Assembly (NCBI GenBank): GCA_020444475.1
Contig: JAHLKV010000003.1
Location: forward strand, 124,001 to 188,000
DNA length: 64,000 nucleotides
Direction: 5' to 3'
From: a bacterium
GTDB lineage: Bacteria; Zixibacteria; MSB-5A5; GN15; FEB-12
Part shown: in pieces, positions 1 through 8,028 of the stretch
Numbering within the stretch: the stretch's first letter is position 1
How the letters are laid out: every line of letters begins with the position of its first letter
Translations under genes and position numbers: made by a program
Notes under the pieces: generated by a model
Databases searched by the model: none
What the model saw: only the letters and a program-made list of their open reading frames with translations
What the model was told of the DNA's origin: nothing

Positions 1-421
1 GATTCAGCACGCCCAGCGCCTCGCCATCGATCAGGAGCGGCAGCGACATGAAACTCCGGAACGTGATCTCTCCTTCAAAGTCGGTCGTCTCGGGACGGTC
101 GGCCAGGAGAACGGGTTTCTTGGTCGACGCTGCCCAGCCGGACAACCCCGTGCCCTGTCCGATCCGAAGAAAACTGATCGGCTCGACCCGTTCGCCGAGC
201 GACGCCACTTCGTCGAGGCGGTTCGCCTTTTCATTCTTGAGATACAGCGTCGCCCCATCGAACGGCAGGATAACTTTGATCTTGTTCAGGATCTCAGCAA
301 ACGTCGTCGGTGACGGCGCCTTACCCCGGCAGTACGAAGCGATCTCCGCGATCAGGCCGATCTTCTCCCAGAAGCGGCTCGGATCGGAATCGGTCGTCGA
401 TGTCTTGCGAGTAGTCGCCAC
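1..421 (-). CDS. GAF-domain protein, N-terminal part (cut by window edge)
   Basis: I read this frame by hand: a GTG start directly follows the TGA of the upstream gene (TGAGTG), with GGGAGG 7 nt before it, and 140 codons run off the left edge. After about 40 residues there is a clear GAF fold signature: LPFDGATLYL, then GQGTGLSGWAA and SFMSLPLLIDGEALGVLN. GAF domains bind small ligands or serve as sensory/dimer modules; the output domain lies outside the window. As the last visible gene of the flagellar/PilZ run, a signalling role (for example coupled to a kinase, phosphatase or GGDEF module) is possible, but that is inference. The end coordinate is only the window edge. Confidence 0.75.
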   Translation of the reverse strand, partial: MATTRKTSTTDSDPSRFWEKIGLIAEIASYCRGKAPSPTTFAEILNKIKVILPFDGATLYLKNEKANRLDEVASLGERVEPISFLRIGQGTGLSGWAASTKKPVLLADRPETTDFEGEITFRSFMSLPLLIDGEALGVLN

Positions 422-1024
422 TCAGTGGCCTCCCATCACGGGCGACAGCTCGTCGAGAAGCTGGCGCGCGCATTCATCGTACAACTTCGAAAACAACAAC
501 ATCTTCTCGTCGGGGCGAAGGTGGATGTCGGGATCGTTTCGATCATCATCCATCGTCGCCTGGAAAACCCGCTTCGCCGACAACTGGGTCACGAACCGGT
601 CGGCCGACAGCAGTCGTCCGCGGCGCAGATCGATCAGTCGGTATTCGCCCTCAATCACACCCAGTGTTTCCCACTTGTGAAAGATGAGCGGCATATGGAA
701 CGATTTGCGACGCTCGATCCGCTGACGATCGACTTCAAGACTGAGCAGATATCGTCCACCGATCTCCATCCCCCAGTTCGTGAGAGAGTCAAGGTCGAGC
801 GACGTGCCGGGAAAGGCGGGATAGGCCGGATCATCAGGCGCGATCGCAATCACCCGAAGGTTGGGATCGCGCGTCATACGAGCCCTCAGCGCTTCCTCGA
901 GTCCGTTCTCCGCCCAGGCGTTGGGGACGGATTGGACGCGAAGAATGACATTGCGTTCACCCGCAGCAAGACTCCCGGCGATCAGCAGCGCCGCCGCCAT
1001 GAACAGGACGATACGTTGGTACAT
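422..1024 (-). CDS. secreted protein, possibly CsgG/FlgT-like fold
   Basis: A 200-residue protein with a clear Sec signal peptide (hydrophobic residues 5-21, cleavage probably near the Ala-Gly at 20-22). The ATG is preceded by GAGGA at good spacing. The mature part alternates short strands and helices; a central stretch ending in RYLLSLEVDRQRIER, followed by GEYRLIDLRRGRLLSADRF, resembles the 'component of a dynamic set / lipoprotein' fold of CsgG, TolB-N and the flagellar protein FlgT, where a dynamic strand pattern ends with 'dv.tG..l'. That similarity is judged by eye and is weak. Placement between PilZ genes and a GAF gene in the flagellar run suggests an envelope role linked to motility. 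Otherwise unrecognised. Confidence 0.7.
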   Translation of the reverse strand: MYQRIVLFMAAALLIAGSLAAGERNVILRVQSVPNAWAENGLEEALRARMTRDPNLRVIAIAPDDPAYPAFPGTSLDLDSLTNWGMEIGGRYLLSLEVDRQRIERRKSFHMPLIFHKWETLGVIEGEYRLIDLRRGRLLSADRFVTQLSAKRVFQATMDDDRNDPDIHLRPDEKMLLFSKLYDECARQLLDELSPVMGGH

Positions 1025-1033
1025 GGTTTTTCC

Positions 1034-1555
1034 TCAGGCCGAGGCGATCCGGCTCTCCTCGAAAACGTACTTGCTCAGGACTTTGCGTACGGTATGCTCG
1101 AAGTCATCGAGCGTGTCCGGGAGCATGTCGATCTGCCCCTGGGACATCAGGTCGGCAACCTCGTTGCGCGTCACGAACGAGATACCGGCGATGATACCTT
1201 CGGCGTCCTGCTCGACCCGCTTGACGAGACCGAGCACGTCGTTCAGCGCTTCGATATCCTGCATGATGAAATGCAGCGCCACAACGTCCCCGGTAAGTAC
1301 CTGCTGGTCCAGTTCCACCAGCAGTCCACCGGCGGAGATGTTGAGGATCGTGCCGTTGATGACGTGCCATTCACCATCCGGCCAGAACTGACCCTCGGCG
1401 TCACGGATCTTGTTCAACGTGACGGGCGATGCGATTTCGATACGGACGAACCGCCGACGGTTGTCTTCCTCGACACGGAACGGTCGACGAGCCGCGACCA
1501 CTGTCGATTCGGTCGGGACTTCCTGAATGAACTTCACCTTTTCCTTGGTCGCCAT
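1034..1555 (-). CDS. PilZ domain protein
   Basis: A 173-residue cytoplasmic protein with one PilZ domain, the c-di-GMP receptor fold. Both parts of the ligand motif are visible: the RxxxR element at residues 34-38 in RRRFVR, and N-x-S-x-x-G at 72-77 (NISAGG), about 35 residues apart as usual. There is no YcgR N-terminal domain; the first 30 residues are charged and probably flexible. It ends with a helical tail. It is the last of three consecutive PilZ genes, 6 nt after the preceding one, so the three are presumably co-translated. Likely role: c-di-GMP control of flagellar function; the partner is unknown. Confidence 0.88.
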   Translation of the reverse strand: MATKEKVKFIQEVPTESTVVAARRPFRVEEDNRRRFVRIEIASPVTLNKIRDAEGQFWPDGEWHVINGTILNISAGGLLVELDQQVLTGDVVALHFIMQDIEALNDVLGLVKRVEQDAEGIIAGISFVTRNEVADLMSQGQIDMLPDTLDDFEHTVRKVLSKYVFEESRIASA

Positions 1556-1561
1556 GAGTCT

Positions 1562-2341
1562 CTACCCCTTCCCGGAAAACCGGGGCTTATCGGATTGCAT
1601 CCATGCTTGTATTTCGTAATCTCTTTTTTCGCGATCGGAGGCGGTATAACTGAAAACGGCGTTCGGCAAATGCTCGAGCCGTCGCTCGTTGAGGTGACGA
1701 CGGCTGGCTTCCCGCACCATGAATTCCACGCCGACGTGGTAGGTCGACATATCGAGCTGAAAGCAGTGCCGGACCCGTCCGAGAATCAGATCGGGCAGGA
1801 CTTTTCTGGGAAGGTCGAAATGCAGCAGCAGCAGGATATCGGGCTGCACGAAACTGGTCAGGCGAATCAGTGCCCCGCCGCTGGAAATGTTAATGGTCTC
1901 GGTTTTCAGCCAGCGCAGACGGGCAATATCGACCGGTCCGAACGTGCGGCTTGGATAGGGAGCGAGATCAACCGGACGCGACAAAGGCATCCTGACGAAC
2001 CGCCGCTGAGCCAGCGGCACGACTCGCTCTTCGAGCTCCAGAAAGCATCGGCCGCCCTGCGAGCGTTTGAGCTTGCCGCGAACGGCGATATGTTGTCCCT
2101 TGTAGCGAAACTTCGCGACCAGCGTCTGACGGCTGACCAGATTGTCGATAAGGCCGTCGCCACCGGCGTTGCTGAGGTGGATTTCCCGACCGGCGCAGGC
2201 CAGTATGCGGGTGGTCAACTGCTTGCCGGGAAACTGCTGCGAATAGACGATGATGTCGTGACCGACCAGGGTCGAGAGATCCAGCTTGAGCGCGTCGATC
2301 TCCGTACCGTAGGCGGCGATTTCCAGAGCGGGGCGCGACAT
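1562..2341 (-). CDS. PilZ domain protein with YcgR-like N-terminus
   Basis: I start this gene at the ATG of MSRPALEI, 2 nt after the upstream stop; a longer in-frame extension exists but would run over the neighbouring PilZ gene. The protein is 259 residues. Residues about 20-105 form a beta-rich N-terminal domain of the YcgR/PilZN type; the PilZ domain follows, with R113-x3-R117 in QRRFVRMPL and NISSGG at 151-156. Both c-di-GMP-contacting motifs are intact. YcgR-type proteins act on the flagellar motor as brakes in enterics, so a motor-linked role is plausible here, but the target cannot be seen from sequence. Confidence 0.87.
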   Translation of the reverse strand: MSRPALEIAAYGTEIDALKLDLSTLVGHDIIVYSQQFPGKQLTTRILACAGREIHLSNAGGDGLIDNLVSRQTLVAKFRYKGQHIAVRGKLKRSQGGRCFLELEERVVPLAQRRFVRMPLSRPVDLAPYPSRTFGPVDIARLRWLKTETINISSGGALIRLTSFVQPDILLLLHFDLPRKVLPDLILGRVRHCFQLDMSTYHVGVEFMVREASRRHLNERRLEHLPNAVFSYTASDREKRDYEIQAWMQSDKPRFSGKG

Positions 2342-2343
2342 GG

Positions 2344-3096
2344 CTAGAGCAGTCCTTTGTTGCGTAGCTCTATCTGCCGGTCGAACAAATGGCGTGAGAG
2401 TCGTTCCTGAACCATATCCGAAAAGCGGCGTATGCAGGCCGGGAGGGCCTTCACCTGCGTGTCGTTCAGGTGATCCGCCAGGTCGTAGGCTCTTATGAAC
2501 TCGATACCGGCCACGTGGCCGATGTCGGACTTGGAAGCGCGACGGCATATCCCGACCACGCACTCCGGCAGTCCAACTTCGGTAAACAGCTCAAGGCGCA
2601 CCAGCATCAGATCATTGCGACGAATCTCGCCTTCCGTCTGCATGAGTGTGCCGCCGGCGCTGACATCGATCGTCCGGCTCTTTTTCCACACGACCTCACC
2701 GTTGTCGTCCTTCCTGACGGCTCCCTGTTCGATCACTGAGTAGTCGACACCGCTGCTCAGATCGATCCGGCAAAACAGCCGTCGCTGCACGCGTCGAATG
2801 CTCTTTGGAGGTGTCAGGATGGCGTACGAGGCGCCATTGCCGTTGCGTTGGGTAATGCGGGAGTCGAATTCATACGCGGCATCCTCACGTGTCACCTGCA
2901 CGGTGACGGTGAGTCCGTCGCGAAGCAGCGTTCTCCCTTGAACGTACTCCGGGTTGGTAATCACGATACCACCGTTGATGAAGTCCTCGATTCGGGCCGA
3001 ATACAACCCGGCTTCCTTGTCTTCACCAACCTTGAGCGTGACCTTCTCCCAGACTTTCAGCTCTTGATTGTGCGGTAAGCGTATCGTTTGCGCCAC
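2344..3096 (-). CDS. ycgR: YcgR-type flagellar PilZ protein
   Basis: A 250-residue protein with a GTG start (AAGG 7 nt upstream). Residues 15-98 form the YcgR/PilZN barrel (LKVWEKVTLKV...GLYSARIEDF), and residues 101-220 the PilZ domain, with R106-x3-R110 in RRLFCR and DVSAGG at 144-149. Both halves of the c-di-GMP site are present. This is the closest of the three PilZ proteins to canonical YcgR/YpfA, which bind the flagellar stator/rotor when c-di-GMP rises. It is the first of the three PilZ genes in transcription order and follows the DUF2225 gene by 19 nt. The symbol is given by family resemblance, not by a search. Confidence 0.85.
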   Translation of the reverse strand: MAQTIRLPHNQELKVWEKVTLKVGEDKEAGLYSARIEDFINGGIVITNPEYVQGRTLLRDGLTVTVQVTREDAAYEFDSRITQRNGNGASYAILTPPKSIRRVQRRLFCRIDLSSGVDYSVIEQGAVRKDDNGEVVWKKSRTIDVSAGGTLMQTEGEIRRNDLMLVRLELFTEVGLPECVVGICRRASKSDIGHVAGIEFIRAYDLADHLNDTQVKALPACIRRFSDMVQERLSRHLFDRQIELRNKGLL

Positions 3097-3115
3097 AATG
3101 CTGCCTTCGTACTGT

Positions 3116-4297
3116 TTATGCCGGTTTCAACACGGCCAGGTTTGACCGTCCCTGTTCAATAGCCAATTCGAGAATCTTGCGAGCCAGAATAGTCCGCGAC
3201 TGGTCATGGCGATTCTGGTAGATGAACTCCTGCCCCGCCTTGATCGTGCTCGCGAAGTACTCCTTCGCCGTTTCATGATCACCGGTTCGCCGCGAGAGCT
3301 CGGCAATCAGGTAAGAGGCCTGAATCTGCTGGTTGCCCGGCGAGATATCGCGTCCGTTGGCAAACGCCTCTTTGTAGTAGATAACGGCCTGACGCATGGC
3401 TTCGAGTTCGTTGCACACGGCGCCCGACCAGATGCCCCTGAGTTCCATGAGGAAGTTCTCAAACGACGAGTACCGTCCGAAACCGGGTCCCGCACCGTCG
3501 GCGCCACCCACCAGCGCCGTGCGATGGTCGTTCAGCAACTGGCGAATCGCCGCCAGACGGGCGTCGCAGTTCGAAATATCCTGCTTGAGTCCTTCGATCT
3601 CCGCGGTGTACAATTCGCGATGGGAAAGCAACTCGGACTGCATGTGCGCCGAGAGCTGCGGCGAATCGAAGTGGGAGTCGACGGTGGTCGTGAAATCGAC
3701 CACGTCGTTCGTCAACGTTTCCACGGTTGTCTTCAGCTGTGCATAGCGGGAATCGATCTCGTGCATCATGCCGCGAAGCAACACCGTGCCGGTATCTTCG
3801 CCGCGCTGCAGGTCGCGGAAGACCCAGGCGATGCGAAGATAGAAACGACCGAGATCGAGAGCGTGGGGCCGGTCGGACAACTGCTCATCGAATACGGCCA
3901 GCAACAGCTTGACGATCGCCGTCTCGTTCGGATGCCGACCGTGGTTCATCGCTTCACCGAGCCGCTTCAGACCGGAGTCGGCCAGCGACAGATGTTCGAG
4001 ATGCTGCTCCTTGATCGACTTCAGTCGATACGTCTTGAAGTGAGTGTCGTCCTTCCAGTCACGAAAGGGCGTGTTCATTTCTCGCGTGTAGTAGCAGTTC
4101 GAGCAGGTGGCCGTGAAATAGAGCAGCGGATTGGTCCCTTCGTACCGGGGGAAGCGCCATTTGATCTCCACCGGGCAGAAATCGGTATCCCGACCCTGTT
4201 CGGTGTAAGCGCCGACCCGCACGGTCTCGAACTCGTTAACCGTTTTGCAGATAGGGCATTCAATTTTGAATGTTAAAAATGGACTCTGCGTGGGCAT
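3116..4297 (-). CDS. DUF2225 zinc-ribbon / helical-repeat protein
   Basis: A 393-residue cytoplasmic protein. The N-terminus carries a split zinc ribbon (C14-x2-C17, C41, C65-x2-C68) with the DUF2225 hallmark: a CP/RFP..GTNPLLYFTATCSNC arrangement. After residue 100 it is almost wholly alpha-helical, with TPR-like stretches at the C-terminus (SYLIAELSRRTGDHETAKEYF). The ATG is preceded by GGAGAG. DUF2225 proteins are common in FCB, spirochaete and clostridial genomes and have no settled function. Its position between the fliA-linked small genes and the PilZ cluster suggests a flagellar or signalling accessory role; that is inference from context only. Confidence 0.78.
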   Translation of the reverse strand: MPTQSPFLTFKIECPICKTVNEFETVRVGAYTEQGRDTDFCPVEIKWRFPRYEGTNPLLYFTATCSNCYYTREMNTPFRDWKDDTHFKTYRLKSIKEQHLEHLSLADSGLKRLGEAMNHGRHPNETAIVKLLLAVFDEQLSDRPHALDLGRFYLRIAWVFRDLQRGEDTGTVLLRGMMHEIDSRYAQLKTTVETLTNDVVDFTTTVDSHFDSPQLSAHMQSELLSHRELYTAEIEGLKQDISNCDARLAAIRQLLNDHRTALVGGADGAGPGFGRYSSFENFLMELRGIWSGAVCNELEAMRQAVIYYKEAFANGRDISPGNQQIQASYLIAELSRRTGDHETAKEYFASTIKAGQEFIYQNRHDQSRTILARKILELAIEQGRSNLAVLKPA

Positions 4298-4317
4298 ATA
4301 TCTCTCCGATCTTCTGT

Positions 4318-4734
4318 TTACTTCCCGGTTAACAGGGCCAACTCACCGTCGCTGATCGGCACCGTCGCCTTTATCGTTTCGGCTGTCGCACCCTTTTCAA
4401 GCATCGTCCGGGCCAGGGCAAACACTTCACCGTGATTGCGTCGGCCCAACCCCGTTCGCGCCGGACGCGGCGGCTGGGGCTTGGGCGCCGGCTCAGTCTG
4501 CTTGACCGATCGCAAGTCAAGAAACTCGGCATCGGCCGCGGCCGGGTGGGCGATCGCTGCGGCGGGCTGCACGTCCTGAACGGAACTCGCAAGCGCGTCG
4601 GTCACCGATGTCATTCCGGTCTGCGAGGCGCGGTTTCGCCAGGCCGTGTACACAACCAGCCAGAGCGCCCCACCGGCCAGATAGCCCAGCACATTCAGGG
4701 CGATATCAATGATCTGTTCCTGGTACACTTCCAT
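4318..4734 (-). CDS. membrane-anchored DUF6115/DUF2802-like flagellar-operon protein
   Basis: I place the start at the ATG of MEVYQEQ because AGGAG lies 8 nt upstream; a GTG 9 nt earlier would overlap that ribosome site. The 138-residue product has one N-terminal membrane segment (about residues 8-28, LNVLGYLAGGALWLVV), a low-complexity Ala/Pro linker and a short C-terminal domain (EVFALARTMLEKGATAETIKATVPISDGELALL). This pattern, one helix plus a small C-terminal helix-turn-helix ending in 'GE.eLl', is typical of DUF6115/DUF2802 proteins encoded near fliA/flhF in many flagellar operons. Function unknown. Confidence 0.7.
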   Translation of the reverse strand: MEVYQEQIIDIALNVLGYLAGGALWLVVYTAWRNRASQTGMTSVTDALASSVQDVQPAAAIAHPAAADAEFLDLRSVKQTEPAPKPQPPRPARTGLGRRNHGEVFALARTMLEKGATAETIKATVPISDGELALLTGK

Positions 4735-4757
4735 GTCGTTCACTCCTATGTGCCCGA

Positions 4758-5078
4758 TCAGGCGGTTACATCGATGTGCGGTCCCGATCGGTTCGACTGG
4801 TCATTGTCTTCTTCGTTCTCTTCATCCGCATCCGGCGGATTATCGGGCGGCGCCTGTTCGGCCGCTTCCTGTTTATCGTCGTCGTCGGACGCCTGCGGGT
4901 CGCCTTGTTCGATGATGACTTCGTCCTGTCGCTGTCGGCGCCGCTCTTCCTCCATCCGGTCCTTCAGTTCCTGTGCGAACTTCTGCTGCCGGTCGGGAGA
5001 AGACTGCTGGCTCGGTTTCACGCGGTCGGACCGGTGATACGGGTCAATCCGGTCGACTGAGTCTAAAGCGTCATCCAT
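4758..5078 (-). CDS. small acidic hypothetical protein in flagellar operon
   Basis: A 106-residue, highly charged protein with no membrane segment or signal peptide. Residues 28-55 look like a coiled-coil helix (KFAQELKDRMEEERRRQRQ); the rest is acidic and Pro-rich and likely disordered (DDDDKQEAAEQAPPDNPPD). A good ribosome site (AGGA, 8 nt) precedes the ATG, and it fits neatly between fliA (29 nt) and the DUF6115-like gene (23 nt), which argues that it is real. No family recognised; the high charge content could be mistaken for a spurious frame, hence the reduced confidence. Confidence 0.6.
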   Translation of the reverse strand: MDDALDSVDRIDPYHRSDRVKPSQQSSPDRQQKFAQELKDRMEEERRRQRQDEVIIEQGDPQASDDDDKQEAAEQAPPDNPPDADEENEEDNDQSNRSGPHIDVTA

Positions 5079-5107
5079 GGCAATCCTCGCCTGCCAGGGT
5101 TAAGCGA

Positions 5108-5974
5108 TTAACCCGTCAGGGCGAACTTCTCACGCACCATCCCCCGGAGCTTTTTGACGGCCCGGGTATGGATCTGTGATACTCGCGACTCTGAGATCGA
5201 CATGACCTCGCCGATTTCTTTCAGGGTCAGCTCTTCGTAATAGTACAGCGCAATTACGAGCTTCTCCTGTTCGGTGAGACGGTCCATGGCGACCACGAGG
5301 AAGGAGCGAAGTTCGCCTTTTTCGATTTCGCCTAGAACGGAGTTGCCGTTCTGGTCGGTGATGGTTTCGATTCGGGGTACCTGCCGGTTGTCGTCGTCCG
5401 GATAGATGATCTCGTCCAGCGACAGCATGTTGGTGCTTGAAACATCGTCGAGCGCCACGTGCAGTTCCTCCACGGTTATGTTCATGTGCGCGGCCAGTTC
5501 GGTTTTCTCCGGCGGCCGGCCGAGTTCGTTCTCGAGCGAAGTCATGGCGCGGTCGATCTCACGCGATTTGGCGCGGGTCGAACGCGGCACCCAGTCCAGA
5601 GCGCGAAGTTCGTCCAGGATAGCACCGCGGATGCGCGGCACCGCATAGGTCTCAAACTTCACACCGCGTGCGGGATCGTAATGCCCGAACGCTTCGATCA
5701 GCCCGATCACACCGGTGTTGATCAGATCAGACAGTTCCACCGAACGCGGGAAACCCATCGCCATGCGGGCGGCCACATTGCGCACCAGCGGCAGATAGGT
5801 GTTGAGCAGACGCTGCCGGGTTTCATCCGACGGGTTCTTCTGATAACGCGTCCAGTCTCTGGCCGAGACTTCCCACCGTTTCGTGCGACGACGCACGGCC
5901 GGTTTAAGCTCTTCGGTGGCCTTCTCGGTTTTTTTCGCCCGTCCTCTGGTCGTTGCCTTTGCCGTGCTAACCAT
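5108..5974 (-). CDS. fliA: RNA polymerase sigma-28 factor (flagellar)
   Basis: A 288-residue FliA/WhiG-type sigma factor. It has a basic N-terminal extension (residues 1-35), region 2 at about 52-125 (YLPLVRNVAARMAMGFPRSV, DLINTGVIGLIEAFGHYDP, FETYAVPRIRGAILDELR), region 3 at about 135-205 and region 4 at about 235-282 (LTEQEKLVIALYYYEELTLK, SESRVSQIHTRAVKKLR). The 'DELRALDWVPRSTR' join between regions 2 and 3 is diagnostic of sigma-28. It directs late flagellar and chemotaxis genes. It follows flhG by 7 nt, the common flhF-flhG-fliA order. No FlgM-like anti-sigma is seen in the window. Confidence 0.96.
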   Translation of the reverse strand: MVSTAKATTRGRAKKTEKATEELKPAVRRRTKRWEVSARDWTRYQKNPSDETRQRLLNTYLPLVRNVAARMAMGFPRSVELSDLINTGVIGLIEAFGHYDPARGVKFETYAVPRIRGAILDELRALDWVPRSTRAKSREIDRAMTSLENELGRPPEKTELAAHMNITVEELHVALDDVSSTNMLSLDEIIYPDDDNRQVPRIETITDQNGNSVLGEIEKGELRSFLVVAMDRLTEQEKLVIALYYYEELTLKEIGEVMSISESRVSQIHTRAVKKLRGMVREKFALTG

Positions 5975-5981
5975 ATGAATG

Positions 5982-6830
5982 CTATCCCTTTATATCGGCC
6001 GTGGCCGGGTTTTCCTTATCTTCGATTTTGGGGCTCGCCGACAACCGGCTGACAGCGCTGATCGAGCGCCCGCCCAGCATCCCGGCGATTCGACTAAGTG
6101 TCTGACAGACAGGAGATTGTTCGTCGACCTGGGAAATCGGCTGCTGCCTGCCAAGAGCTGTCCGGACCGTGTCGGTCTCCATCAGGAAGCCGATCACCGC
6201 CGGCGACTGGTTCAAAAACCGCTGGGCCAGAGCCGTGAATTTCCGATCGATATAGTCAGCCTCGTCCTCCGACTGACACCGATTGAGCAGCAACCGGCAG
6301 TCGATCGAACGATTCGTTTCGACCAAATACTTGTAGAGCCCATAAGCGTCGGCTATCGACGTCAGCTCCGGCGCCACCACCAGCAGGTTGACATCCGACC
6401 CGTGCGCCATCACCGTCGCGGCTTTGGAGATCCCGGAGCCGTGATCGATAATGATCTGGTGGTAACCGCCGCTCTGTTCGCGAAGCATCGCGACCAGGTG
6501 TGCGGTCGACATGACATCGAAGTCGTCGATCACCGCGCCACTCCACGACGATGCGAGCAGGTCGATCCGGTCGTTGACGCGGGTGGCCGCTTCGGCCAGT
6601 GACAGATCCTTCGACGCAAACTGCCGCACGCCGACCTCACAGCGCACGTTGGACAGGATGTGGAGGTTGCCCGACGAGAAGTCGGCATCGACCAGCAGCA
6701 CCCGGTTGCCCTGCGCAGCCAGACGGTCCGCGAGATTGTAAGAGATGATCGACTTGCCGACCCCGCCCTTGCCGGACAGCACCGAGATAACCCGGCTGCC
6801 GGTGTTCTGTACCAACGTCAGCCTATTCAT
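5982..6830 (-). CDS. flhG: flagellar number regulator, MinD-like ATPase
   Basis: A 282-residue ParA/MinD ATPase of the FlhG (FleN/YlxH) type. The deviant Walker A GKGGVGKS is at residues 20-27 and the VDADF motif follows; HGSGISKA and the C-terminal amphipathic-helix region complete the MinD fold. It sets flagellar number with FlhF by binding FliM/FliY at the C-ring. The N-terminus begins only about 13 residues before the first strand, so the DQAxxLR activation helix known from Bacillus FlhG is not obvious. The start overlaps the end of flhF by 8 nt, implying translational coupling. Confidence 0.93.
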   Translation of the reverse strand: MNRLTLVQNTGSRVISVLSGKGGVGKSIISYNLADRLAAQGNRVLLVDADFSSGNLHILSNVRCEVGVRQFASKDLSLAEAATRVNDRIDLLASSWSGAVIDDFDVMSTAHLVAMLREQSGGYHQIIIDHGSGISKAATVMAHGSDVNLLVVAPELTSIADAYGLYKYLVETNRSIDCRLLLNRCQSEDEADYIDRKFTALAQRFLNQSPAVIGFLMETDTVRTALGRQQPISQVDEQSPVCQTLSRIAGMLGGRSISAVSRLSASPKIEDKENPATADIKG

Positions 6831-8028
6831 GGGAGACCTCCGCCGGAATCAGGGTGGTTGCGAGACGAGCCGGGTCGGGAGCGTGCACCGTTCCCACTCC
6901 GGCCGGTGACTTGGCCAGCCAGGCCAGTTTGACGCCGGTCGCTTCGCAGGCCGCAATCAGCGCACCGTGCCGCGAAGTCACGTCAAGCATGCTCATCGCC
7001 ACATGAGTCGGCTGCATGACGCGGATGCGTTCCGCGATATCAGCGACATCGCTTGACCGGGTCAGGCTTGAGAAAACCGCTACGCGATGCGAGGCGCCCA
7101 CCTTCGACACCCGCTCGGCGAACTGGGCAAACGATTTGTCGTCGCCGGGCAGACCGGGGGTATCGATCAGCGTGACGCTGTCGGCGTAGCGGGAAAGCTT
7201 TTCATTGGAGCCGGTCGGCTCGGTGAGTTCAACCCCGAGCAGCGCGGCATACGAGACGATCTCATCATGAGCGCCGATCTTGACGTCGTCGAGCGACACC
7301 AGGCGTACCTTCTTCTTCTCGACGCCCACCAGATGAGCCGCCAATTTGCCTATCATGGAGGTCTTGCCGGCGCCCGAAGGACCAAACACGATCAGGGTGT
7401 CGCCGGCATCGAGCGTGACCGACGGTTCCATGATGTCGGCCAGCGAACTGGTGAGCGCCCGGCGGGCCGATTCGGTCAGCGTTTCATCGCTGTCCGGATC
7501 GGGCATGAGCGTTGCGAGAAACGCTGCCGAAAACGTCTCGGGGACATCGCCGTCGGCCAGCAGCATCTGCAGGCGCACCAGCTCTTCACTGGCGCCCTGC
7601 GGCTGTGCCGCTTTCGTGAACCCATCGAGCATGGCGGTGACCTGCGTGACGGTCGTTTTGCTCGACGATTCGATCAACTGCGCCAGCTTGGCTTCAAGCT
7701 CCGCCAGTCGCTTGTCGACCTGCGGCTCCGCCGGACTCGCTTCGACAGGCGCCGGGGCCTTCTTCGGCGCGACAACCTGCTCGCTAGCTTGTTCGGACGG
7801 CTCCGACGCCTTGACGGCATCGGCGACCCGATTACTTCGGCTGCTCAGTATCCGTGAGGACTGAGCCACCGACGGTCGGTCGAGACACGCGGTCACTTCG
7901 ATTGCCACCCGCCCACACTCATCGACCACCTTGCGGGTCTTGAGCACCACCGCCTCGCCACCCATCTGCGAGCGCACTTCCTTGAGCGCCGATGCTGCGG
8001 ATTCGGCGGTGAAAGACTTAATGATCAT
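6823..8028 (-). CDS. flhF: flagellar biosynthesis SRP-type GTPase
   Basis: A 401-residue FlhF: a basic N-terminal domain starting MIIKSFTAESAASALKEVR, an Ala/Pro linker (residues 75-105), an N-domain and a G-domain from about 205. The P-loop is GPSGAGKT at 216-223. FlhF targets the first flagellar components to the pole or site of assembly and pairs with FlhG. Several G motifs are off-consensus: G2 reads DDVKIGAHDEIVSYAALLG where FlhF normally has TYRIGA..QL..YA, and G3 reads IDTPG rather than DTAGR. It overlaps flhA by 11 nt and flhG by 8 nt. Confidence 0.93.
   Translation of the reverse strand: MIIKSFTAESAASALKEVRSQMGGEAVVLKTRKVVDECGRVAIEVTACLDRPSVAQSSRILSSRSNRVADAVKASEPSEQASEQVVAPKKAPAPVEASPAEPQVDKRLAELEAKLAQLIESSSKTTVTQVTAMLDGFTKAAQPQGASEELVRLQMLLADGDVPETFSAAFLATLMPDPDSDETLTESARRALTSSLADIMEPSVTLDAGDTLIVFGPSGAGKTSMIGKLAAHLVGVEKKKVRLVSLDDVKIGAHDEIVSYAALLGVELTEPTGSNEKLSRYADSVTLIDTPGLPGDDKSFAQFAERVSKVGASHRVAVFSSLTRSSDVADIAERIRVMQPTHVAMSMLDVTSRHGALIAACEATGVKLAWLAKSPAGVGTVHAPDPARLATTLIPAEVSHE

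Noticed and set aside
425..2347. A 640-codon open frame on the plus strand
   Set aside because: It runs exactly antisense to the secreted-protein and PilZ genes; composition is Arg/His/Asp-rich with no domain, as expected for a shadow in GC-rich DNA.
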